Shown: positions 1-7,904, numbered from the stretch's first letter. The stretch: 64,000 bases of DNA from Trebonia sp963822615 (GCA_963822615.1 CAWGIM010000006.1:1116001-1180000), one strand, 5' to 3'. The notes: generated from the sequence alone by a model not told the origin. Translations and numbers: made by a program.

Positions 1-1
1 A

Positions 2-508
2 CCCGACCGTTACCTGGCCATCCGGGTCGGTGACCAGCTCTCCTACTACCACCAGCGCATCGAAAGCCTCAACCGGCGGCGCAACGGCTTGCAGTTGCTG
101 GCCATCGCGGCCGGGGCGGCCGGCGCCATCCTGGCCGCCGCCAACTTTGAGGCCTGGATCGGGCTCACCGCCGGCGCGTCCGCCGCCGCCCTCGCCTACC
201 TGGGCTCCCTCCAGGTCGACAACACCATCGTCACCTACAACCAGACCGCCGCGCGGCTGGCCGGGCAGCAGCGCCGGTGGCTCGCGCTGCTGCCGTCGCA
301 GCGGGGCCAGGCCGCCTTCAAGCGCCTGGTAACCGCGTGCGAGGAGGCCCTGGCGAACGAGGTGTCAGGCTGGGTGCAGCAGATGAACGACGCGATGGAC
401 GACCTCCGGCACGACCAGGCGAGCGAGGCCGAGCTGGCCGACCCGGCCCAGGACACCACGGCCTCCCCGGCCGCCGAGCACGCCAGTCACGGGGCAGCCG
501 CGGGCTGA
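2..508 (+). CDS. SLATT/DUF4231-like two-helix membrane protein (5' partial)
   Basis: The reading frame is open from the first bases of the window, so the start lies outside it. The visible part (about 168 residues) begins with a charged stretch (RVGDQLSYYHQRIESLNRRR), followed by two closely spaced hydrophobic helices (LLAIAAGAAGAILAAANF and LTAGASAAALAYLGSLQV) and a cytoplasmic helical region with NQTAARLAGQQRRWLALL. This layout, a YY/R-rich pre-helix, two helices and a long cytosolic helix, is that of DUF4231/SLATT proteins. Some SLATT proteins act as pore-forming effectors in nucleotide-signalling conflict systems, but no partner is visible here. The C-terminus is low-complexity and acidic. 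It converges on the next gene with 10 bp between stops. The family call is moderately sure; the function is unknown. Confidence 0.6.
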   Translation, partial: PDRYLAIRVGDQLSYYHQRIESLNRRRNGLQLLAIAAGAAGAILAAANFEAWIGLTAGASAAALAYLGSLQVDNTIVTYNQTAARLAGQQRRWLALLPSQRGQAAFKRLVTACEEALANEVSGWVQQMNDAMDDLRHDQASEAELADPAQDTTASPAAEHASHGAAAG

Positions 509-518
509 GGGCGCGCCG

Positions 519-1202
519 TCAGCCGACCGCGCGGGGGCGGAAGGCGGCGAACGGGTTGGTGATCACCAGCTCGCGGGCGGCGAACCGGTAGACGGTGGCC
601 GGGCGGCCGCCGGTCGCCGCCGGGCGGGACACGTCGCTGGTCGGCTCGATGACGTCGCGCCTGGTCAGGATCCGCTGCAGGTTGGTGGCGGAGACCGGGT
701 GGCCAAGGGCCGCGGCGTAGGTGTCGCGGAGCTGGGAGATGGTGAACGTGGCCGGGGCCAGCGCGAAGCCGATGTTGGTGTAGGAGAGCTTGGCCCGGAG
801 CCGGTTACGGGCCGAGCCGATGATCGAGCCGTGGTCGAACCCGGTCGGCGGCAGGTCGTCGACCGGGTGCCAGGCGGTATCGGCCGGCAGCCGCGGCTGC
901 GCGTCCGGCGTCACCAGGGCCAGGTAGGCGGTGGCCAGCACCCGGCCCCGGGGGTCGCGCACCGGGTCGCTGCGCGTCTCGAGCTGCTCCAGGTGCGCGA
1001 TCTGCGGGATGTCGACCTTGGCGGCGAGGTGGCGGCCGGCCGACGCGCCGAGGCGCTCGTCCGCGGCCAGCAGCCCGCCGGGCAGCACCCACGAGCCCGG
1101 GAACGGCTCGGTCCCGCGCCGCCACAGCAGCACCGTCAGCCGCCGGTCGCGCACCTGGAACACAACGCCAAGCGCCTCGTGGCGGAAGCAGTCAGCAGGC
1201 AC
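519..1202 (-). CDS. nrtR: NrtR-type NAD biosynthesis repressor (degenerate Nudix + winged helix)
   Basis: A 227-residue protein divergent from nadA. The N-terminal half is a Nudix fold (GVVFQVRDRRLTVLLWRR, then PGSWVLPGGLLAADERLG). The Nudix box keeps the first Gly and Glu, but the catalytic REUXEE segment reads RHLAAK, so the metal-binding glutamates are gone, as expected for NrtR regulators that bind ADP-ribose without hydrolysing it. The C-terminal half (about 150-227) is a winged helix (TISQLRDTYAAALGHPVSATNLQRIL). In actinobacteria, NrtR is known to repress nadABC in response to NAD-derived ligands. Its position next to nadA and a dyad in the shared promoter support this role. I chose the GTG start because the conserved part (DCFRHEALGVVF) begins just after it; no strong ribosome site is visible. 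Confidence 0.88.
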   Translation of the reverse strand: MPADCFRHEALGVVFQVRDRRLTVLLWRRGTEPFPGSWVLPGGLLAADERLGASAGRHLAAKVDIPQIAHLEQLETRSDPVRDPRGRVLATAYLALVTPDAQPRLPADTAWHPVDDLPPTGFDHGSIIGSARNRLRAKLSYTNIGFALAPATFTISQLRDTYAAALGHPVSATNLQRILTRRDVIEPTSDVSRPAATGGRPATVYRFAARELVITNPFAAFRPRAVG

Positions 1203-1288
1203 GCACCCATCGTAGGGCGCGGGTCGTAGGGCGCGGGCCGCCACCGCGGGACGCGTTGCGGGTCCGGCCGGCAAGTTTTCGCCTGGGG

Positions 1289-1318
1289 GTTGTAAACCGC
1301 GCGTTTTCAACTTAAGGT
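1289..1318 (+). promoter_or_regulatory. nadA promoter with overlapping NrtR operator
   Basis: A 9-5-9 inverted repeat (GTTGTAAAC, spacer CGCGC, GTTTTCAAC; one mismatch) covers 1289-1311. It overlaps a -35-like TTGTAA (1290-1295) that is 17 bp from a -10-like TAAGGT (1313-1318). The nadA ATG begins 8 bases after the -10 with no Shine-Dalgarno between, so the transcript is probably leaderless. A repressor on the dyad would block polymerase, which fits NrtR autoregulation and nadA control. The element is read directly from sequence; its assignment to NrtR is inference from the adjacent gene. Confidence 0.72.
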
Positions 1319-1325
1319 CGGAAAC

Positions 1326-2399
1326 ATGGCAGACACGAAGGCGACGACGCCGATTCACCCGGATGACACCCGGCGGGCGGCGGACGCTGCCCAGGGAACC
1401 GACCCGGCCCGGGCGGGCACCGCGGGAGCGGCCGACCCGGGCTGGGCCGGCCGGGTGCGACGGCTGGCCGCGGAGCGCGACGCGGTGATCCTCGCGCACA
1501 ACTACCAGCGGCCCGAGATCCAGGAGGTCGCCGACCACGTCGGCGACTCGCTGGCGCTGGCCCGGCTGGCCGCGTCCAGCTCCGCCTCGGTGATCGTGCT
1601 GTGCGGGGTGTACTTCATGGCCGAGACGGCCAAGATCCTCTCCCCCGGCCGCACCGTGCTCATCCCGGACGCCGCGGCCGGCTGCTCGCTGGCCGACAGC
1701 ATCACCGCCGAGCAGCTCCGCGCGTGGAAGGCGGAGCACCCGGGGGCGGCCGTGGTCGCGTACGTGAACACCAGCGCCGAGGTCAAGGCGGAGTCGGACA
1801 TGTGCTGCACCTCGGCCAACGCGGCCGAGGTGGTGGCCGCCATCCCCGAGTCACGGGAGGTGCTGTTCCTGCCCGACCAGTTCCTCGGGGCGCACGTCAG
1901 GCGGGTCACCGGCCGGAAGAACCTGCACGTCTGGGCGGGCGAGTGCCACGTGCACGCGGGCATCTCGCCGCAGGCGCTGCGGGACATGGCGGCGGCCCGC
2001 CCCGAGGCCGAGCTGTACGTGCACCCGGAGTGCGGCTGCGGCACGTCGGCGCTGTGGCAGACCGGCACCGGCGACCTGCCGGCCGGCCGGACCAGGGTGC
2101 TGTCCACCGGCGGCATGCTCGACGCCGCGCGCACCACCCGGGCCACGACGGTGCTGGTGGCGACCGAGACCGGCATGCTGCACCAGCTCCGCAAGGCCAA
2201 CCCGGCCGTCTCCTGGGAGCCGGTCAACCCGCACGCGACCTGCCACTACATGAAGATGATCACCGCGCCGTCGCTGGAGCGCTGCCTGCGCACCGGCCAG
2301 GCCGAGGTACACGTCGACCCGGCCGTCGCAGCCCGCGCCCGGCGCGCGGTCGAGGCGATGATCGCCGTCGGCCCGGCCCCGGTGCCGGCCGGCGCGTGA
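1326..2399 (+). CDS. nadA: quinolinate synthase NadA
   Basis: A 357-residue [4Fe-4S] enzyme that condenses iminoaspartate with dihydroxyacetone phosphate to quinolinate, the second step of de novo NAD synthesis. Family motifs run in order: ILAHNYQRPEIQEVADHVGD, VLCGVYFMAETAKILSP, DAAAGCSLADS, NTSAEVKAESDMCCTSANA, LPDQFLGAHV, WAGECHVHAGI, HPECGCG and HATCHYMKM. These include the conserved cysteines of the three NadA repeats. The N-terminus carries about 45 low-complexity residues before the catalytic part. The ATG follows a promoter with leaderless geometry. It is first in a nadA-nadB-nadC order, with a repeat-bearing 258-bp gap before nadB. Confidence 0.96.
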   Translation: MADTKATTPIHPDDTRRAADAAQGTDPARAGTAGAADPGWAGRVRRLAAERDAVILAHNYQRPEIQEVADHVGDSLALARLAASSSASVIVLCGVYFMAETAKILSPGRTVLIPDAAAGCSLADSITAEQLRAWKAEHPGAAVVAYVNTSAEVKAESDMCCTSANAAEVVAAIPESREVLFLPDQFLGAHVRRVTGRKNLHVWAGECHVHAGISPQALRDMAAARPEAELYVHPECGCGTSALWQTGTGDLPAGRTRVLSTGGMLDAARTTRATTVLVATETGMLHQLRKANPAVSWEPVNPHATCHYMKMITAPSLERCLRTGQAEVHVDPAVAARARRAVEAMIAVGPAPVPAGA

Positions 2400-2457
2400 C
2401 CGGCCGGCGCGTGACCGGCCGGCGACGGGAGACGGGCGACGGGTCCAGCGGCGGCCG

Positions 2458-2585
2458 CTTCCCACCAGTACGGCGGGCCGGCTCCACTTCCCATCAGTTT
2501 GGCCGGTCTATCCCACTTCCCATCAGTTTTGCATCAACAAACCGGGTCAAAACGGACGCAAACCCAACCAGAACTGATGGGAAGT
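2458..2585. repeat. CTTCCCAYCAGT repeats, three direct and one inverted, between nadA and nadB
   Basis: ACTTCCCATCAGTTT occurs at 2486-2500 and again at 2515-2530. A diverged copy (CTTCCCACCAGT) lies at 2458-2469, and the exact inverse (AACTGATGGGAAGT) at 2572-2585. Copies two and three are 29 bp apart. The third copy and the inverted copy form a 14-bp perfect stem enclosing 43 AT-richer bases. The DNA here is unusually AT-rich for the window. It could be a small mobile-element remnant, a regulator array, or an RNA stem controlling read-through into nadB. I recognise no described family. Confidence 0.7.
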
Positions 2586-2727
2586 CGCGGGACGGGCTGC
2601 AAGTCCCAAGAAACTAAGCCCGCAGCAGTTGCACGCGGGTGACTGGAGATGATTGTCGTGGCCTCTGAGGTTAATGAGGTTTCGGAGCGGCCGGCGGAGC
2701 CGGGGACCGGCGGGGCCGGACGAGCGA

Positions 2728-2772
2728 GGCGCGCGGTTGCGGGGCGCGCGGTTGCGGAGTACGCGGTTGCGG
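2728..2772 (+). repeat. 15-bp tandem repeat x3 in nadB N-terminus
   Basis: Three consecutive 15-bp units ending in CGCGGTTGCGG, the first two identical (GGCGCGCGGTTGCGG). They encode the repeated pentapeptide pattern RAVAG/YAVAG ahead of the FAD-binding domain. The unit length is a multiple of three, so copy-number change would not break the frame. Confidence 0.85.
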
Positions 2773-3499
2773 GGCAGCCGGGGACCGCGGCGGAACCAGG
2801 CGGGGCCGGGTGGCGGCGGGACGCGGACGTGGTGGTGGTCGGGTCGGGGGCGGCCGGGATCTCCGTCGCGCTGACGGCGGCCGGGCGCGGGCTGCGGGTG
2901 CTGGTGGTGACCAAGGACCTGGTGGGCGGGGCGACGCCGCTGGCGCAGGGCGGGCTGGCGGCGGCGCTTGGGGCCGGCGACAGCGCCGCCGCGCACCTCA
3001 GCGACACGCTGACGGCCGGGGCCGGGCTGTGCGAGCCGGATGTGGTGGCCGCCCTGGCCGACGCGGCCCCCGGCGCGGTCAGCTGGCTGACCGGCCTCGG
3101 CGCGCGGCTGGAAACCCGCGAGCTGCGGCTGGAGGGCGGGCACAGCGCGCACCGGATCGTCCACTCGGGCGACGACGCGACCGGCGCGGAGGTGCACCGG
3201 GCGCTGCTGGGGGCGCTGCTCGCCAGCGGGATCGAGATCCTGGACCGGACCGTCGCGCTTGACCTGCTGCTCGACGACGGTGGCCCGGGGGATAGCAGCG
3301 GCCGGGAGGACGTCGAGGCCCGGGGGAACGACTGGGGCCGGGGGAACGACGGGTACCGGGGGGACACAGGCCGGGCGGGGACTGGTGCGGGGGCGCGAGC
3401 CGGGGACGGGGCGGCGGCTGCCAACGCCGGCCCGGGCCGGACGCTCGCCAGCGAGCCGGTCCCCGCCCACTCGCCGGAACGCCGGGCGGGCCGACGGGC

Positions 3500-3619
3500 G
3501 GCCGAGCGGGGACGGCGGGACCGCAGGCTGCGGGGCCGCGGACGGCGCGGCCAGGAACGGCGGGGCTGCGGACTGCGGGGCCGGGGACGGCGCGGCCGGG
3601 GACGGCGGGGCCGCGGGTG
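3500..3619 (+). repeat. 15-bp minisatellite in nadB central linker
   Basis: About seven to eight imperfect 15-bp units of the form GCGGGGCCGGGGACG. Units 3530-3574 and 3575-3619 also form a 45-bp duplication at about 85% identity. In the frame of the downstream nadB segment it reads as TAGPR/TARPG pentapeptides. The first nadB frame change must lie between 3263 (after a stop at 3260-3262 in the downstream frame) and 3617, within or just before this tract. It sits where NadB normally has a short surface loop. Confidence 0.8.
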
Positions 3620-4320
3620 GCCGGGCTGGCGGCCGCGTTCATCGGGGCGGGCGGGCGGCTGACGCCGGGGGTGATCCGCGCCCGGGCGGTGGTGATCGCG
3701 GCGGGGGGGCTCGGGCAGGCGTTCGGGACCACGTCCAACCCGGCCGGGGCGACCGGGGACGGTATCGCCGTCGCGGCCCGGGCCGGGGCGGTGATCAGGG
3801 ACCTGGAGTTCGTGCAGTTCCACCCGACGGTGCTCTGGCTGCCCGGCGCCAGCGGGCAGTGCCCGCTGGTCACCGAGGCACTGCGCGGGGCCGGGGCGGT
3901 GCTCCGCGACCTCGACCTGGCGCCGCTGATGGCCGGGCGGCACCCGCGCGGCGACCTGGCGCCGCGCGACGTGGTCGCCGCCCGGATGGCCGAGGTCATC
4001 GCGGCGGGCGACGCCGGGCACGTGTGGCTTGACGCCACCGCGCTCGGCGCCGAGGTCCTCGAGCGCGGCTTCCCGACCGTCACCGCCGCCTGCCGCAAGC
4101 ACGGCATCGACCCGGTCACCGAGCTGATCCCGGTCGCGCCGGGCGCGCATTACTCGTGCGGCGGTATCCGCGCCGACCTGGACGGGCGGACCAGCGTCCC
4201 CGGCCTGTTCGCGGCGGGCGAGGCGGCGTCGACCGGGGTGCAGGGGGCGAACCGGCTGGCGTCCAACTCGGTCACCGAGGCGGTGATCGCGGGCCGCCGG
4301 ACCGGGGCCGCGCTGGCGGA

Positions 4321-4354
4321 CGCGCTGGCGGGCGAGGCGCGCTGGCGGGCGAGG
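4321..4354 (+). repeat. exact 17-bp tandem duplication at the second nadB frame change
   Basis: CGCGCTGGCGGGCGAGG occurs twice head to tail. Because 17 is not a multiple of three, copy number sets the downstream frame. With two copies the nadB C-terminus is out of frame with the middle part. By arithmetic a third copy would bring it back, and the added codons contain no stop. Confidence 0.85.
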
Positions 4355-4388
4355 CGCGCGACCGGGCCGGGCGGCCGGGGCGCGAGCA

Positions 4389-4433
4389 GCCGGGGCACGC
4401 GGCGCCGGGGCACTGGCAGCCGGGGCACTGGCG
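4389..4433 (+). repeat. 15-bp tandem repeat x3 in nadB C-terminal linker
   Basis: Three units of GCCGGGGCACKSGGN type, the last two differing only in the final base (GCCGGGGCACTGGCA/G). In the frame of the nadB C-terminus they encode AGARG-AGALA-AGALA. Confidence 0.8.
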
Positions 4434-4807
4434 GCCAGTGGGCGAGCGGGCGCGGGCGGCGTATGGTCGGTGGAGCGGCAGGAGCTGGCGGAGGCGATGT
4501 CACGGTGGGCCGGCGTCATGCGAGACGGCGAAGGGCTGTCCCGCCTGGCCGCGCTGCTCGGCGGGGACGGGGCGGTCGCGGAGTCAGCCGCACTCGTTCG
4601 GGATGCCGGGTCGGCTGAGCGGGACCTGCTGGCGGTGGAGGCGGCCAACCTGCGGACGGTGTCGCTGCTGATCGCGGCGGGAGCGCGACGGCGGGCGGAG
4701 AGCCGCGGCTGCCACCGGCGGCGGGACGCGGCCGGGACCGCGGCGGCAGCGTGGCACACGCTTGCCCGCTGGGACGGAGAGCGACTGGTAATGACCGAGG
4801 AGGAGCT

Positions 4808-5794
4808 GTGAGCGCAGGAAACGGGACCATGACCGGTATCCCCGGAACCGCGGCCGGGATTTCCGCGACCGTGACCGGGGCGATCGAGTCGGCCGGGCTC
4901 GAGGTGGCGGACCTGGTGCGGGTCGTCCGGGCCGCGTTCGACGAGGACTTCCGGTACGGGCCGGACGTGACCTCGGCCGCGACGGTGGCCGGGCGCACGG
5001 TGACCGCGGACGTGGTGGCACGGGAAACCGGGGTGGTAGCGGGGCTGCCGGCCGCGCTGGCGGTGCTCGACCTGGTCGGCCAGTACCTGGCTGACGGCAC
5101 GGCCGGCCGGGCGGCGGGGACGCCGCTGGTGGCAGACGGGACCGTGGTCGCGGCGGGCGACGCCGTGCTGCGGGTCTCCGGGGACGCGGTGGCGGTGCTC
5201 GGGGCCGAGCGGACCCTGCTCAACTTCCTCACCCACCTGTCCGGAATCGCCTCGGCGACCAGGAACTGGGTGACCGCGGTGGCCGGGACCGGGGCGGTGA
5301 TCAGGGACACCCGTAAGACGCTGCCGGGGCTGCGCGGGCTGGAGAAGTACGCGGTGCGCTGCGGCGGGGGCGAGAACCACCGGATGGGGCTGGGCGACGC
5401 CGCGCTGGTCAAGGACAACCACGTGGCGGCGGCCGGCGGCATCACGGCGGCGGTGGCGGCCGTGCGGGCGGCGGCCGAGTCCGGGCCCTGGGGCGACGGA
5501 CGGCCGGAGCTGGTGATCGAGGTCGAGTGCGACTCGGTGGCGCAGGTGCGCGAGGCGCTGGCGGCCGGGGCCAGCTTCATCCTGCTGGACAACATGCCGG
5601 TGCCGGTGCTGCGGGAAGCGGTCGCGGTCGCCCGCGGGCAGGCCGGGGTGCGGCTGGAGGCGAGCGGCGGGCTGCACCTGTCCAACGCGCGCAAGGTGGC
5701 CGAGACCGGGGTCGACTACCTGTCGGTGGGGGCCCTCACGCACTCTGCGCGGGCGCTCGACCTCGGGCTGGACTACCGTCGGGCCATGGGCTGA
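4808..5794 (+). CDS. nadC: nicotinate-nucleotide pyrophosphorylase (quinolinate phosphoribosyltransferase) NadC
   Basis: Converts quinolinate and PRPP to nicotinate mononucleotide, completing the NadABC route. The 328-residue protein shows the family signature TRKTLPGLRGLEKYAV followed by the GGGENHRMGL loop, DNHV, the acidic IEVECDS strand, LLDNM and EASGGLHLSNARKVAETGVD. The GTG at 4808 overlaps the nadB stop (GTGA) and has GAGGAG directly upstream, so translation is probably coupled to nadB. That coupling is a further reason to think nadB is read to its end in the cell. The first 25 residues are low-complexity. Confidence 0.96.
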   Translation: MSAGNGTMTGIPGTAAGISATVTGAIESAGLEVADLVRVVRAAFDEDFRYGPDVTSAATVAGRTVTADVVARETGVVAGLPAALAVLDLVGQYLADGTAGRAAGTPLVADGTVVAAGDAVLRVSGDAVAVLGAERTLLNFLTHLSGIASATRNWVTAVAGTGAVIRDTRKTLPGLRGLEKYAVRCGGGENHRMGLGDAALVKDNHVAAAGGITAAVAAVRAAAESGPWGDGRPELVIEVECDSVAQVREALAAGASFILLDNMPVPVLREAVAVARGQAGVRLEASGGLHLSNARKVAETGVDYLSVGALTHSARALDLGLDYRRAMG

Positions 5795-5889
5795 GCGGCG
5801 CCGGCGGGCGACTTGGCAGCAGCCGCGCTGGTAAGCTGATACGGACATACAGTTCGATTGCGTTCTGTCGGGAGAATCGCAAGGTCACC

Positions 5890-6393
5890 ATGCCAGCCAG
5901 CGCCGAGCGGGAAACTTGCGGAAAGTGGATGCCGCGCAGGCAGACAACGTGCGGCCGCAGGGCACATCACCCCGGCCAGTGCGTCACCGCTGAGGCACTG
6001 GATCGGCGGGCGGCAGCGCGGCCGAGGAAGACCGCGCGCCGTCGCGGAGTGCGGCGCGCTGACGACCCCGCCGTCCGGGCACAGTGGAGGCGGACACATC
6101 GGCTGACCCGGTATGGGCTGACAAGCAGGCAGTTCGAACGGCTGCTGGATGCCCAGGGCGGCTCCTGCGGCATGTGCCACGAGGCTTTCGGGGAGAACGC
6201 TCCGATCTTCATCGACCACGATCACGCGTGCTGCCCGGACGAGCGGAGTTCGTGCGGTAAGTGCGTACGCGGCCTGCTGTGCCTGCGGTGCAACACCGGC
6301 CTGGGGTACGTCGAGCGCATGCACGCCATCGCCCGCGCCTACCTCGATGCAGCACCCCTGGTCGTGCGGGGAGCCCTATTCGCGGCGGCCTGA
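5890..6393 (+). CDS. recombination endonuclease VII-type HNH nuclease
   Basis: A 167-residue protein. The C-terminal 95 residues match the endonuclease VII/HNH fold: YGLTSRQFERLLDAQGGSC starts the domain, CGMC and CLRC supply a zinc-binding cysteine set, and IDHDHACC plus RGLLCLRCNTGLGYVE supply the His-metal core. The N-terminal part is basic and has CGKW/CGRR/CVT cysteines that may form another small zinc knot. T4 endonuclease VII resolves branched DNA. Homologues are common in actinophages and as isolated chromosomal copies. It lies alone between nadC and tRNA-Val, a typical place for integrated phage DNA. The start is the ATG with AAGG five bases upstream. Confidence 0.82.
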   Translation: MPASAERETCGKWMPRRQTTCGRRAHHPGQCVTAEALDRRAAARPRKTARRRGVRRADDPAVRAQWRRTHRLTRYGLTSRQFERLLDAQGGSCGMCHEAFGENAPIFIDHDHACCPDERSSCGKCVRGLLCLRCNTGLGYVERMHAIARAYLDAAPLVVRGALFAAA

Positions 6394-6426
6394 GAACCGC
6401 TCGCCTCTGGTAGAGTTTCTGTGCCT

Positions 6427-6498
6427 GGGCGATTGGCGCAGTGGGAGCGCGCTTCCCTGACACGGAAGAGGCCACTGGTTCGAACCCAGTATCGCCCA
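6427..6498 (+). tRNA. tRNA-Val (anticodon GAC)
   Basis: Folds as a 72-nt cloverleaf. The acceptor arms are GGGCGAT and ATCGCCC with discriminator A. The anticodon stem CTTCC/GGAAG encloses loop CTGACAC, giving anticodon GAC. The T arm is CTGG-TTCGAAC-CCAG. CCA is not encoded. A -10-like TAGAGT lies at 6411-6416, ten bases upstream, and a strong hairpin follows. Confidence 0.95.
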
Positions 6499-6502
6499 CA
6501 GT

Positions 6503-6545
6503 GAGGCCCTTACCGAGAGATCGGTAAGGGCCTCTGCCTTTCTTG
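6503..6545 (+). terminator. intrinsic terminator after tRNA-Val
   Basis: A perfect 14-bp stem (GAGGCCCTTACCGA and its complement) with loop GAGA, followed by TGCCTTTCTT. It begins five bases after the mature tRNA end. Confidence 0.9.
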
Positions 6546-6556
6546 GCGCGGCCTTT

Positions 6557-7498
6557 TCAGGAGCGCCGTTCGCGGGCAAACCGGCGGCGGGCGGGCCGTC
6601 GCGCGGCCCGGGCCGTGCTCCAGCAGGCTATGAGCAGCGGCGGCAGGTACATCGCCACCTTGGTCGGCACGATCGAGTAGGAGATCAGGTACATGAAGGC
6701 GACACCCAGCGCGCACGGGTAGCACACGGCGGCTGACAGCAGGCTGAAGCGCCAGCCCAGGCCGAGGGCCAGCGGCAGCGCCAGGGCCACCCCGGCGAGC
6801 ACGAATCCGCTGATCAGGTAGGGGTTCGCGGGCTGCCGGGGAAGGGCGGCCGCGGGGTAAGCAGCCAGGGACCACGCCTCCACCGCGCTGGCCAGGAGCA
6901 GCAGCGTGAGCGCGTGCCGCCAGGTCACCAGGCGGCGCGCCGCCCGGGGATCGGCCACCGCCAGGGCGAATGCCGTCAGCAGGAAGACCGCGGCGGTCAG
7001 CAGCAGCGTGGTGAGGCTCGGCGCGAGCGGGTTGAAGCTGGTCAGGTGCGCCCAGTGCCCGCAGTCGACCAGCGCCGCGGCCAGCAGGGCCGCCACTGCC
7101 GTCCGGCGCAGCCCGGCCAGCACCGCGGCGGCGACGATCAGGTGGCCGCCGGCCAGGATCAGGAAGCTCGGCTGGCTGAGCAACTGGACGCCGCCGTAAT
7201 CACGGCCGTGCGGGACCGCGACCAGGAGAATGTCGGTCAGCACCAGGAACACCGGGGCCAGCAAGGTGAACGCGGCCAGCGCGGGCGGCCAGCCGCCACG
7301 CGGGCCGCGCAGCCGGGCGAGCAGCGCTCGACCGGCTATGTCGGCGGCATCGCCGGCGGTCGGCCGCCACTGGTCGTCCCCGGCGGCGCCCATGAGCACG
7401 CCGAGCATCTCCGCCTCCCGGCGGGCCCGGAACTCCCGCGGGTACAACCGCAGCAGCCGCCGGTAACGCCGCTCAAGCTCCGCCTGCGCCGCGCTCAC
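6557..7498 (-). CDS. PadR-associated multi-pass membrane protein with HAAS-like N-terminus
   Basis: A 313-residue protein. Residues 1-60 form a charged helical segment (ELERRYRRLLRLYPREFRAR, then AGDAADIAGRALLARL) like the HAAS/DUF1700-type domain usually encoded beside PadR regulators. About seven or eight hydrophobic segments follow and a basic tail (RRPARRRFARERR). The GTG start overlaps the PadR stop (GTGA), so the two are co-translated. The role is unknown; by family context it is probably a membrane stress or envelope sensor controlled by the PadR protein. Confidence 0.75.
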   Translation of the reverse strand: MSAAQAELERRYRRLLRLYPREFRARREAEMLGVLMGAAGDDQWRPTAGDAADIAGRALLARLRGPRGGWPPALAAFTLLAPVFLVLTDILLVAVPHGRDYGGVQLLSQPSFLILAGGHLIVAAAVLAGLRRTAVAALLAAALVDCGHWAHLTSFNPLAPSLTTLLLTAAVFLLTAFALAVADPRAARRLVTWRHALTLLLLASAVEAWSLAAYPAAALPRQPANPYLISGFVLAGVALALPLALGLGWRFSLLSAAVCYPCALGVAFMYLISYSIVPTKVAMYLPPLLIACWSTARAARRPARRRFARERRS

Positions 7499-7842
7499 GC
7501 CGCACCGCCGGCCAGCCCCGGGCGGGGCGCGCCCAGCCGCCGCCGCGCGGTGCCCGCGCTCGCCCGCAGCCGGGTGGCTTCCTCGGCCAGGCGCGCGCTG
7601 CCCTCTTCGGTCAGCCGGTAGTAGCGGCGCAGGCGCCCGTCCACCGCCTCTTCCCGGTCAACCACGATGAGCGCGGCCGCCTCCAGCCGCTCCAGCGCCC
7701 CGTAGAGAGACCCGGCCCGCAGGGTCACCCGGCCGGCTGAGATCCGCCCGACGTCCTGGATGATCCCGTACCCGTGCTGCGTCCCCTGGGCCAGGCTGCT
7801 CAGGATAAGGAAAGTAGTCTCCCGCATCGCTCGTTTAGTCAT
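7495..7842 (-). CDS. PadR-family transcriptional regulator
   Basis: A 115-residue regulator consisting almost only of the PadR winged helix: FLILSSLAQGTQHGYGIIQD, then RAGSLYGALERLEAAALI (recognition helix) and RRYYRLTEEGSARLAEE. It lacks the long C-terminal dimerisation helix of PadR subfamily 1, so it belongs to the short PadR-s2 type. It is co-transcribed with the HAAS-like membrane protein. The intergenic region toward the second PadR gene holds several dyads that may be its operators. Confidence 0.88.
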   Translation of the reverse strand: MTKRAMRETTFLILSSLAQGTQHGYGIIQDVGRISAGRVTLRAGSLYGALERLEAAALIVVDREEAVDGRLRRYYRLTEEGSARLAEEATRLRASAGTARRRLGAPRPGLAGGAA

Positions 7843-7904
7843 GATGAATTTATATAATGCTGAACTGACTATTGTCGGCTGATCGCCACGATGCGGCCCG
7901 GCGA

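Larger units (their letters stand above)
2658..4811 (+). pseudogene. nadB: L-aspartate oxidase NadB, interrupted by two frame changes
   Basis: FAD enzyme oxidising L-aspartate to iminoaspartate for NadA. Family motifs are all present but in different frames. Part one (to about 3280) has the Rossmann FAD site DVVVVGSGAAGISVALTAAG, the substrate loop GGATPLAQGGLAAALG and HRIVHSGDDATGAEVHRAL. Part two (about 3617-4330) has VVIAAGGLGQAFGTTSNP, EFVQFHPTVLWLPG and GAHYSCGGIRADLDGRTSVP. Part three (about 4440-4811) is the helical C-terminus (AEAMSRWAGVMRDGEGL). Parts one and three share a frame; the middle is shifted. Frame-corrected, the protein would be about 715 residues against about 550 usual, the excess being low-complexity linkers made of 15-bp repeats. 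The GTG at 2658 has GGAG nine bases upstream; the ATG at 2649 abuts it. nadA and nadC are intact, so sequencing error or repeat-number change is more likely than loss of function. Confidence 0.85.

Noticed and set aside
1200..1739. Longer N-terminus for the NrtR-type protein (up to 406 residues)
   Set aside because: The extension runs through the nadA promoter, the dyad and the nadA coding start, and is low-complexity.
2534..5848. 1104-codon open frame antisense to nadB and nadC
   Set aside because: Low-complexity Arg/Pro/Ala composition, no recognisable domain, and it lies over well-conserved genes on the other strand. Such shadows are usual at this GC content.
6427..6500. Attachment-site duplication of the tRNA-Val 3' end
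   Set aside because: I saw no second copy of the tRNA 3' end within the window and no integrase.
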